Positions 1 through 5,699 of a DNA stretch of 18,556 bases are shown here, one piece after another. This stretch comes from CAZHOV01 sp964534315 (GTDB lineage: Bacteria; Bacteroidota; Bacteroidia; Chitinophagales; Saprospiraceae). A program made the translations under genes and the position numbers. The stretch's first letter is position 1. Every line of letters begins with the position of its first letter. Under the pieces are notes generated by a model that was given only the letters and a program-made list of their open reading frames with translations, searched no databases and was not told the origin of the DNA. The stretch lies in contig CAZHOV010000113.1 in NCBI GenBank assembly GCA_964534315.1, positions 1 through 18,556 of the forward strand, in the 5' to 3' direction.

Positions 1-47
1 GTCCTCTTGTTCTAGGGGCGTTGCCACCTAGTTTTGGTTTTGATGTA

Positions 48-98
48 TCAGTCCTTCAGACTGAGTTATTTAAAGGGAATGTCAGTCTTTCAGACTGA
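48..98. repeat. Two triloop hairpins with a CTTTCAG-type core
   Basis: Positions 82-98 form a perfect 7-bp stem (TCAGTCT/AGACTGA) closed by a TTC triloop. Positions 48-64 repeat it with one change next to the loop (TCAGTCC). The two copies are 34 bp apart and lie downstream of the minus-strand hypA gene. The CT-TTC-AG apex recurs in the hairpins at 5286-5300 and, on the other strand, 5414-5430. They could be weak terminators or copies of a dispersed hairpin family; the shared apex makes me favour the latter. Confidence 0.6.
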
Positions 99-130
99 TC
101 TGATCTTCTGGTCCTCCGGTCCTCTGGTTT
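99..130. repeat. Degenerate tandem repeat, 8-bp period
   Basis: Four consecutive 8-mers can be read: TCTGATCT, TCTGGTCC, TCCGGTCC and TCTGGTTT. In the direction of hypA transcription the array starts just after the hypA stop codon. The complementary unit GGACCAGA also occurs in the array after batB (9766-9821), so the two spacers share a repeat family. Confidence 0.6.
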
Positions 131-132
131 CC

Positions 133-474
133 CTAGCTCACTTCTATTGCTCTGACTCTTAGTTCTTTTCCTTTTCTGATTTCCGTAAAATAGTTTCCGC
201 AATTAGGGCATGCCTGGATCAAGTCTTTTACTTCGAATTCTGTGTGGCATTCAAGGCAGTGCGCTAATCCTCTGATATGGTGAATTATTTTTTTAGAACC
301 CTCGAGCACTGTATTTTGAACGCCCACTTTCCATGCAAAGTCAAGCGCGTCAAATTCCACTCCGGCCACATCTCCAATTTCCAATTCAATCGTATCGATC
401 TGGTGTGCTCCGCTTTTCGAAAGCGTGTTGGCGGCAATATCAATAATACTCTTTACGATCGATAATTCATGCAT
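133..474 (-). CDS. hypA: Hydrogenase maturation nickel metallochaperone HypA
   Basis: This 113-residue protein has the full length of the HypA family. HypA delivers nickel, together with HypB, to the large subunit of [NiFe] hydrogenases in the cytoplasm. The sequence begins with MHE, whose His2 and Glu3 belong to the nickel site, and has a zinc ribbon with two CxxC pairs (Cys73/76 and Cys89/92). The start is fixed by the conserved MHE N-terminus. It lies 11 bp downstream of the small HupE-like gene on the same strand, so the two are probably co-transcribed. It diverges from the hydrogenase structural genes at 954 onward, which fits its role. No hypB-F genes are visible in the window. The family assignment is firm from the motifs. 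Confidence 0.95.
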   Translation of the reverse strand: MHELSIVKSIIDIAANTLSKSGAHQIDTIELEIGDVAGVEFDALDFAWKVGVQNTVLEGSKKIIHHIRGLAHCLECHTEFEVKDLIQACPNCGNYFTEIRKGKELRVRAIEVS

Positions 475-485
475 GGGAACAGGGC

Positions 486-701
486 TTATCGCTTCTTTTC
501 TTTTATCGCTTTAAGCCGATGATAGCCATGCCAGCCCAAGGTGCCTAATAAAATAAGTAATCCCGCCAATGCCGGGAATAAATGCTCTGGTGCTGTAAGG
601 TAATGCAGTAGCGAGGATCCGTCTGCAAGACCGTGTCCTTCATGTGCTATGCCCAAAAAAGGCAGACTTAAAAAAGAAATGGAAAAAAAGAACTTTTTCA
701 T
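486..701 (-). CDS. Small HupE-like membrane protein
   Basis: A 71-residue protein with an N-terminal signal-like hydrophobic segment (residues 1-19), then AHEGHG, then LLHYLTAPEHL, then one strongly hydrophobic helix (about 41-57) and a basic tail. The HxGH and LxHxLTxxxHL patterns resemble the first part of HupE/UreJ proteins, which are usually about 200 residues with several membrane helices and are linked to nickel uptake or hydrogenase/urease maturation. Here only the first metal-binding loop and one helix are present. It sits directly upstream of hypA and divergent from the hydrogenase genes. It may be a bona fide mini-protein or a truncated HupE; no leftover coding sequence of a longer HupE is visible next to it. 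A role in metal handling is inference. Confidence 0.65.
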   Translation of the reverse strand: MKKFFFSISFLSLPFLGIAHEGHGLADGSSLLHYLTAPEHLFPALAGLLILLGTLGWHGYHRLKAIKEKKR

Positions 702-953
702 GATGAATTATTTTTGTTGGTGTAATTTCAGCAGACCTTCTACCCCAACCATTTACTCCGTGCCCAAAATCGTTTTGTACACTCCGCTTTTATTCTTAAC
801 AAAAATATAATCCTGCCCTTGGTATGTAAGTGATATTTGTCATTTCCAAACATGATAAACTTCATGCGATTTCAGTGAACAAAAGTTTTTCTTTGTTATA
901 GTGATAGCTAAATAAATAGGTATCTATATATTTTATTTTAAACTGCATTGCTT
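702..953. promoter_or_regulatory. Divergent intergenic region between hypA unit and hydrogenase operon
   Basis: This non-coding 252-bp stretch separates the two divergent transcription units and must hold both promoters. On the minus strand, TATTTTTG (complement of 800-807) matches the Bacteroidota -7 consensus TAnnTTTG, about 100 bp upstream of the HupE-like gene. I could not find a convincing -33 partner. The plus-strand half before 954 is very AT-rich with no box I would defend. No operator-like repeat was seen. Confidence 0.35.
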
Positions 954-1267
954 ATGAGTACTTCCACGAAGCTCCGTCCTACCTATTTCGAAGAGCTCCG
1001 GTCGAAGGGATATTCCCGGAGAGATTTTATGAAGTTTTGCACCTTATTTGCTACCTATATGGGGCTTGAAGCGAGTGGAGTAGCTCAAATTTCGAGGGCT
1101 TTGGAATTGAATCCAATGCGGATAAGATCGGAATGGTTGCAGCGGGTGTTACCGGTGCCGGCATTGCAGCCCATGCCATAGCAACGAATATTCAGAAAAA
1201 GAACTTAATCAATGATCTGGTCAAGGAAGGCCGGGATTCAGAACAGGAATTAAGGATGGAAAAGTAA
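954..1267 (+). pseudogene. [NiFe]-hydrogenase small subunit, internally deleted remnant
   Basis: The ATG at 954 opens a typical small-subunit N-terminus with a Tat signal (SRRDFMKFC, then MGLEASGVAQISRALE), which would direct folded enzyme across the membrane. Right after this, where the FeS-cluster domain should begin, the sequence instead carries the C-terminal tail of a small subunit in another frame: FEGFGIESNADKIG, then GVTGAGIAAHAIATNI, ending at the TAA at 1265-1267. About 270 codons, including all cluster-binding cysteines, are absent. Positions 1089-1106 make sense in both frames (ISRALE and FEGFGIE), which suggests that the two ends were joined at a short identical sequence. Group 1 small subunits are about 350 residues, so this cannot be functional as written. 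It could be a genuine deletion or an assembly collapse. Confidence 0.8.
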
Positions 1268-1347
1268 CGGATGCATACAGTGCAGGAACCATGGTACGCT
1301 TATTAGAGCGTATTTTAAAGGGACGCGATCCCAGATATGCCTGGGGT
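1246..1347 (+). pseudogene. [NiFe]-hydrogenase large subunit, N-terminal remnant
   Basis: In the third frame, overlapping the end of the small-subunit remnant, the translation reads GIKDGKVTDAYSAGTM followed by VRLLERILKGRDPRYAWGF. This is the characteristic N-terminal stretch of [NiFe] large subunits, where GKV.DA.S.GTM.R..E.IL.GRDPRDAW leads to the first nickel-binding CxxC motif. The preceding start codon and RIEGHLR motif are missing, and everything after AWGF (about 500 codons, including both nickel-binding CxxC motifs) is missing too. The reading frame runs without a stop into cytochrome b sequence. Only about 34 codons remain. Confidence 0.8.
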
Positions 1348-1809
1348 TTTGTAGGAAACAAGTACGCGCGGTGGGGTAGTTTTATTCCCACAACGAAAAA
1401 GTTCATGCGAGAAATGTGGGCGGTTATTCGGATTGATACTTTGTTAAAAAAAGGAAAGGATCATATGTCGGTCGGGCATAATGCATTGGCTGGGTTTATT
1501 TATTTTTTGGCATTCATAGCTTTTTTGATTCAATGTATTACAGGATTCGGATTATATGCCGATATGAGTAATTGGTGGTTTCCGGATTTATTTACCTGGG
1601 TGGCGCCGGTTTTTGGTGGAGAATTTGGGTTGAGGCAGGTGTGTCACGCGGCTATGTGGTTCTTTATTTTATTTACTATTGTACATGTTTATCTTGTATT
1701 TTATCATGATTATGTGGAAGGTCGAGGCGAGATATCTTCAATGGGAGGCGGATGGAAGTTTATTGAAGAAGAAGAAAAAGAAGAAGCTGCCAAGGCTGGA
1801 CAGCATTAA
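1348..1809 (+). pseudogene. Hydrogenase cytochrome b subunit, N-terminally truncated and fused to large-subunit remnant
   Basis: From VGNKYARWGSFIP onward the translation matches the C-terminal part of HyaC/HupC-type cytochrome b subunits, which anchor uptake hydrogenase to the membrane and pass electrons to quinone. Recognisable features are KKGKDHMSVGHNALAGF, a hydrophobic helix, GFGLYADMSNWWFPDLF, then HAAMWFFILFTIVHVYLVFYHDYVEGRG and a charged tail. About 154 residues remain of an expected 220-270; the first helices and their heme-ligand histidines are gone. The open frame starts inside the large-subunit remnant (first ATG at 1291), with the join near 1339-1350 at AWGF/WGFVG. The C-terminus is intact, and the maturation protease begins 11 bp downstream. 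Confidence 0.8.
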
Positions 1810-1820
1810 ACCAAAATCAA

Positions 1821-2345
1821 ATGGAATTTATTCAACCGGGTCCATTATCAGATGATCAGGAAGATCAGCCTTCGGATCCATTGACGCCTTCTCCCAATAT
1901 TTTGCTATTGGGAATTGGTAATTTACTAATGGGAGATGAGGGGATTGGTGTCCGATGGGCCCAAGCTATGGAAAAAGAACCGCTGCCAAATAGAGTAGGT
2001 GTGTTGGACGGCGGGACCGGCGGCTTTCATCTGATGCGTTATTTCGAGGAAGCATCTATGGTCATTATGGTAGACGCCTGTTTAGATGATCGTCCGGCAG
2101 GAACGATCCGACTCCTTGAGCCCCGATTTTCAAAAGACTTTCCAAAAGCGTTAAGTTCTCACGATATAGGGTTAAAAGACCTGGTAGAAGGGTTGACTAT
2201 TCTCGAGCGCCTTCCCAAGATCTATTTGTTGGCAGTAAGTATTGACGAATTACAACCTATGGAGTTGGAACTCTCTCCTGAAATTGAAGCAGTCATTCCC
2301 GAATTAGTTGATAAGACTTTCGAATTGCTCAAAAAATCAAAATAA
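1821..2345 (+). CDS. Hydrogenase maturation protease, HyaD/HybD type
   Basis: A 174-residue endopeptidase of the family that removes the C-terminal peptide from the hydrogenase large subunit after nickel insertion. The family signature GIGNLLMGDEGIGV lies at residues 31-44. The likely nickel-contacting residues are Glu40, Asp85 (MVDA) and His114 (SSHDIG). Residues 1-25 are an acidic, proline-rich extension before the core fold; the ATG at 1821 is the only sensible upstream start and sits 11 bp after the cytochrome b stop codon, so it is the last gene of the hydrogenase operon. The reading frame is intact although its substrate subunit is collapsed in this assembly. That argues that the damage upstream is recent or artefactual. 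Confidence 0.92.
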   Translation: MEFIQPGPLSDDQEDQPSDPLTPSPNILLLGIGNLLMGDEGIGVRWAQAMEKEPLPNRVGVLDGGTGGFHLMRYFEEASMVIMVDACLDDRPAGTIRLLEPRFSKDFPKALSSHDIGLKDLVEGLTILERLPKIYLLAVSIDELQPMELELSPEIEAVIPELVDKTFELLKKSK

Positions 2346-2392
2346 TCCTTCGATAAGTTATTATTCGACTATTGCTTCATTTCTTTTGCATT

Positions 2393-2416
2393 TTGCGAAA
2401 ATCATTGCGAAAATCC
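2393..2416. repeat. Two tandem 12-bp units upstream of hydrolase gene
   Basis: TTGCGAAAATCA is followed directly by TTGCGAAAATCC in the 130-bp spacer between the hydrogenase protease and the hydrolase gene. It could be a binding site for a regulator or a chance duplication; nothing else in the spacer stands out. Confidence 0.4.
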
Positions 2417-2475
2417 GTGTTTGATTGTATCTACCAAAAGTAGTTATTCCTTTCACACTTAAAATACAATTCAAC

Positions 2476-3536
2476 ATGAGAAGAAGCATCCTTATTATTC
2501 TGGCAGTTATCTTGGTGATTATAATTGGTGGTTTAGGTTTGATGTTTTATTTTATGGGACAGCCGATGTACCAACCCGGAAAATTGTCAGAAACAAACAT
2601 TACCATTGCTGAGCAAGAACCCGAATCGGATTTCTGGCAAATGGAAGAGGGCATTCAATTGTATCATTTTTCAAACGGCAAGGGGGAGCCTCTTCTACTG
2701 ATACACGGAGGGCCTGGTATGCCCTATAAAGATACCTTGCCTGGGTTTAATAGGCTTGCTGATCAGTTTACCATTCACTATTATGACCAGCGTGGGGCCG
2801 GGAGGTCTACAAAGCCATTTGACCGTTTTGAATCCGGTAACTTTTACGAAAATATGGTTAAACTCGAAGCTAAGTTGGGCATTGGAGCTCAATTGAAAGA
2901 CATCGAGCGGATTCGGAATATCTTAGGAGAGGAGCAGCTGACATTGGTAGGTCATTCTTTTGGGGGCTATCTTGCTTCCTTGTATGCAGCCGAATTTCCT
3001 GATCATGTGAAAAAGTTAGTATTAATCTCGCCTGCAGAGATCTTAAAATTCCACCAGAAAGCGGAGGCTTGTACGAGATCGTTAAGCGGGAATTGCCTGA
3101 AGAAAAGAAAGCAGAATACGAAGCTTATATGGAAAAATTCTTTGATTTTGGAAGTTTATTTGAAAAATCAGAGAAAGAGCTTGCCGATTTACAAGCTGAG
3201 TTTGGGAAGTTTTTTGAAATAGCTTACCGGAAGAAAAATGGAAGAATACCCTCGGTTAATGTACCTGAAAATGCTGGCTGGGGGGCTTATGCGCAGTTTT
3301 TCAGTATGGGCCGCAAAAGTGATCTAAGGGATTTTGTCAAAAGGATTGAAGCCCCCACATTGGTTATCCATGGAGCCAACGATCTGCAATCGGAGGCGGG
3401 AAGTAAGGTTTATGCAGAGACCATTCCAAATGCAAGATTTGAGGTCATAGAAAAGGCCGGTCACTTTGCCTTTGTAGAGCAGCCGGAAGTTTTTGGCAAG
3501 CTGGTGGCCGAATTTTTGAAAAATCCGGAGCGTTAA
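2476..3536 (+). pseudogene. Alpha/beta hydrolase, proline iminopeptidase-like (S33), frameshifted
   Basis: The ATG at 2476 gives an N-terminal hydrophobic anchor, so the protein is probably membrane-attached or exported. The hydrolase core follows: LIHGGPG oxyanion-hole motif, YYDQRGAGRS, and the nucleophile elbow GHSFGG. After ISPAEILKF (about 3050) the frame is lost. The frame one base back continues PPESGGLYEIV and reaches the acid and histidine parts (VIHGANDLQSE and AGHFAFVEQP), ending at 3536. One missing base in TTCCACC at 3049-3055 explains the break. HGGPG plus DQRG.GRS is typical of prolyl aminopeptidases, although their elbow is usually GGSWG; substrate is not predictable. It is unclear whether this is a real pseudogene or a sequencing error. 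Confidence 0.85.
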
Positions 3537-3546
3537 GAGCGAGGCG

Positions 3547-3591
3547 TGCCCCACCTATAGGTGTGGCACATCTATAGATGTGCCACACCTA
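3547..3591. repeat. Nested palindrome; perfect 34-bp inverted repeat plus third arm
   Basis: Positions 3558-3591 are a perfect 34-bp palindrome centred on CTATAG. The left part, 3547-3558, is a further copy of the right arm with one mismatch, and with 3558-3569 it forms a second palindrome around CCTATAGG. Three arms that can pair in alternative ways therefore lie 11 bp after the hydrolase stop codon. It could act as a terminator (though no T-run follows) or be a REP-like element. Confidence 0.7.
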
Positions 3592-3651
3592 GGCCTATCA
3601 ACCTGTCAATTTTGCACCTTCCCTTGCAATTCTGTCAATTGGCATACTCCT

Positions 3652-3665
3652 TGATTTTGCACCTT
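3652..3665 (+). promoter_or_regulatory. Possible promoter element before moxR
   Basis: TGATTTTGCACC resembles the Bacteroidota -7 element (TAnnTTTG) and lies 20-30 bp before the moxR start. The 12-mer ATTTTGCACCTT occurs twice, at 3609-3620 and 3654-3665, and CTGTCAATT is also duplicated in this spacer. I see no clear -33 box at the right distance, so this is a weak call. Confidence 0.3.
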
Positions 3666-3684
3666 TACATAAAAAGAATAAACG

Positions 3685-4680
3685 ATGAGTGTATCTATTG
3701 ACATACAAGAGTTAAATGCCAAAATCAATCAGGAGAGTGCTATTGCCGATATGATCCTGATGGAAATGGGAAAGGTGATCGTTGGTCAAAAAACATTAAG
3801 TGAGCGGCTGCTTATTGGATTGCTGGTTAACGGGCACATCTTACTGGAAGGGGTGCCGGGATTGGCGAAAACCCTTGCCATCACTACCCTTGCACAGACA
3901 GTCGACGCTTCTTTCAGCCGGATTCAGTTCACGCCTGATCTACTACCTGCAGACCTGCTGGGAACGGTGATCTACAGTCCTAAAAAGGAGGAATTTTCTA
4001 TCCAAAAAGGACCTATCTTCGCCAATTTTATTCTCGCAGACGAGATCAACAGAGCGCCTGCCAAAGTGCAAAGTGCTCTTTTGGAGGTGATGCAAGAACG
4101 TCAGGTGACCATCAGCGATCAAACGTTTAAATTGGAAGAACCTTTCCTAGTCCTTGCTACTCAAAATCCAATCGAACAGGAAGGTACTTATCCCCTGCCC
4201 GAAGCTCAGGTCGACCGCTTTATGCTGAAGGTAATTGTCGATTACCCGAACCGGGAGGAGGAAATGCAGATTATTGAACAGAATATCCAAAAAAGTCAAC
4301 CAACTCCCAATAAGGTAATTACTCCTGAGCAAATATTAAAAGCCAGAGACGTTGCCTCCGAAGTCTACCTGGATGAAAAGGTGCGAAAATATATTGTTGA
4401 TATCGTCTTTGCTACTCGCTTCCCTGCAGAGACAGGCCTGCAAAAAATGGAGTCTTTTATCAATTACGGAGCTTCTCCCCGTGCCGGCATTAGCATGGCT
4501 AAAGCGGCTAAAGCGCACGCTTTTATCAAACGAAGAGGTTATGTCATCCCGGAAGATGTACGGGCAGTATGTCACGATGTAATGCGCCACCGCCTCGGCC
4601 TCACTTACGAAGCCGCCGCAGAGAATGTGAAACCGGAGGAGATTATTGATGAAATACTAAATACGGTGGAAGTACCATAA
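3685..4680 (+). CDS. MoxR-family AAA+ ATPase of the Bat operon
   Basis: A 331-residue AAA+ ATPase of normal MoxR length. The Walker A is GVPGLAKT (56-63), the Walker B FILADE (115-120), and sensor 1 lies in LATQN (157-161), followed by the family hallmark NPIEQEGTYPLPEAQVDRF. The C-terminal lid domain has the arginine-rich GASPRAG segment. MoxR proteins act as cytoplasmic chaperone-like ATPases that work with VWA-domain partners, often in metal-cofactor insertion or cell-envelope stress. Here it is the first gene of the MoxR-DUF58-BatABCDE cluster. Its normal neighbour, the DUF58 gene, lies 1 kb further on because a transposase and repeats intervene. Gene family certain, cellular role in this organism unknown. 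Confidence 0.95.
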   Translation: MSVSIDIQELNAKINQESAIADMILMEMGKVIVGQKTLSERLLIGLLVNGHILLEGVPGLAKTLAITTLAQTVDASFSRIQFTPDLLPADLLGTVIYSPKKEEFSIQKGPIFANFILADEINRAPAKVQSALLEVMQERQVTISDQTFKLEEPFLVLATQNPIEQEGTYPLPEAQVDRFMLKVIVDYPNREEEMQIIEQNIQKSQPTPNKVITPEQILKARDVASEVYLDEKVRKYIVDIVFATRFPAETGLQKMESFINYGASPRAGISMAKAAKAHAFIKRRGYVIPEDVRAVCHDVMRHRLGLTYEAAAENVKPEEIIDEILNTVEVP

Positions 4681-4762
4681 CCCTGGAGTTTTTTTATGGA
4701 AAATGAATTGGAATTTCCTCTAATTAGTGAAGAGGGATGTCATTTTTCATAAAAATTTAGAT

Positions 4763-5209
4763 ATGTCAACTTATTCTCAAATTCTGTATCAGATCATATT
4801 TAGTACGAAAAACAGGGAAAGGGTTCTAGAAAGAGAAAAAAGGAAAATTTTGTTTAAGTATATATGGGGAGTTGTAAACAATAAAAATTGTTTTTTGTAT
4901 CGGATAAACGGAGTAGAAGATCATCTTCATATTTTGGTACGTTTACACCCGAATGTTGCTTTGAGTAGTTTGGTGAAGGCTATAAAATTGGCTAGTTCTC
5001 AATTTATAAAAAAGAAGCAGTTGTTTGAAAATTTTAGGGGTTGGCAGACTGGGTATGCTGCATTTACTTATTCGATAGATGCGAAGGATCAATTGATTGA
5101 ATACATTAAAAAACAGGAGGAACATCATAAGTTTAAAACTTATAAAGAGGAATTAATAGAATTATTACAAGAGCACAAGGTGGAGTTTGAGGAAAAATAT
5201 TTGTTCTGA
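4763..5209 (+). mobile_element. IS200/REP-associated Y1 transposase (TnpA-like)
   Basis: A 148-residue HUH single-strand transposase. His54 and His56 (EDHLHILV) form the metal-binding HUH site, and Tyr114 in EYIKKQEEHH is the likely nucleophile that cuts one DNA strand. I chose the ATG at 4763 (MSTYSQILYQIIF), which matches the family N-terminus; an upstream GTG in frame at 4727 would add 12 unrelated residues. Its stop codon is 8 bp before the first of several triple-hairpin units, as expected for REP-associated tyrosine transposases that recognise hairpins. The gene has lower GC than the moxR and DUF58 genes around it. It splits the Bat operon; no target-site duplication is expected for this family. 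Confidence 0.88.
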
Positions 5210-5216
5210 GATTATT

Positions 5217-5300
5217 CAACCGCTTTGCGGTTGTTTAATGTTTTCAAACTTATACCCCGTATTTCATACGGGGCTATACGTATTCAATCCTTTCAGGATT
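5217..5300 (+). repeat. Triple-hairpin unit 1 (forward orientation)
   Basis: Three hairpins in a row, each with a triloop: 5217-5233 (CAACCGC/GCGGTTG, loop TTT), 5255-5273 (CCCCGTAT/ATACGGGG, loop TTC, extended by TATA on both sides with one bulged C) and 5286-5300 (AATCCT/AGGATT, loop TTC). It begins 8 bp after the transposase stop codon. It resembles REP/BIME-like substrates of the neighbouring transposase, which is an inference. Confidence 0.75.
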
Positions 5301-5413
5301 AAGAAGAAGTTGAATGCTTGAGTTAAATCGAAAAGCATGTCATTAATCTATTGATTTTTAATAGTGGTTTTTTATTTTAATTGGGGGGTGAGCATAATTC
5401 AATAAATCATTAA

Positions 5414-5496
5414 AAAGGCTGAAAGCCTTTAATATGTATAGCCCCGTATGCAATGCGGGGTAAAAGAATAAGTAACAGCCAACCACCAAGTGGTTG
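5414..5496 (-). repeat. Triple-hairpin unit 2 (inverted copy)
   Basis: The same three-hairpin order as unit 1 on the opposite strand: 5414-5430 (AAAGGCT/AGCCTTT), 5442-5460 (CCCCGTAT paired with ATGCGGGG, one G-T pair) and 5480-5496 (CAACCAC/GTGGTTG). Stem sequences differ from unit 1 in the outer hairpins but pairing is kept, which points to selection on structure. The 113 bp between units 1 and 2 hold no gene. Confidence 0.75.
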
Positions 5497-5528
5497 AAGG
5501 GAAAGGAATAGTTGAGTTGGATAAATCA

Positions 5529-5628
5529 NNNNNNNNNNNNNNNNNNNNNNNNNNNNNNNNNNNNNNNNNNNNNNNNNNNNNNNNNNNNNNNNNNNNNNNN
5601 NNNNNNNNNNNNNNNNNNNNNNNNNNNN
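5529..5628. other. Assembly gap (100 N)
   Basis: Exactly 100 undetermined bases, the usual placeholder for a scaffold gap of unknown length. The sequence before and after it is nearly the same repeat unit, so the assembly very probably broke at a repeat array. More units, or another gene, could be hidden here. Confidence 0.98.
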
Positions 5629-5681
5629 CCGTATGCAATGCGGGGTAAAGGAACAAGCAACAGCCAACCACCAAGTGGTTG
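5629..5681 (-). repeat. Triple-hairpin unit 3, partial (same orientation as unit 2)
   Basis: This starts inside the central hairpin (CCGTATGCAATGCGGGG, first bases lost in the gap) and continues with the CAACCAC/GTGGTTG hairpin at 5665-5681. It is nearly identical to unit 2 (GGGGTAAAAGAATAAGTAAC versus GGGGTAAAGGAACAAGCAAC, then the same hairpin), so these two copies diverged recently. It ends 18 bp before the DUF58 gene and may lie in its leader RNA. Confidence 0.75.
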
Positions 5682-5699
5682 AATGAAAAGCATTAGGAT

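Noticed and set aside
3041..3062. Programmed -1 frameshift in the hydrolase gene
   Set aside because: TTA AAA TTC is not a proper slippery heptamer (the P-site Leu codon would re-pair with CTT) and no downstream pseudoknot was evident; this enzyme family is not known to use frameshifting.
5410..5674. Minus-strand open frames crossing the N run
   Set aside because: They exist only because N codons do not count as stops; the sequence is hairpin repeat, not coding.
5217..5681. CRISPR array
   Set aside because: Units are few, imperfect, in opposite orientations and made of hairpins without regular unique spacers; no cas genes nearby.
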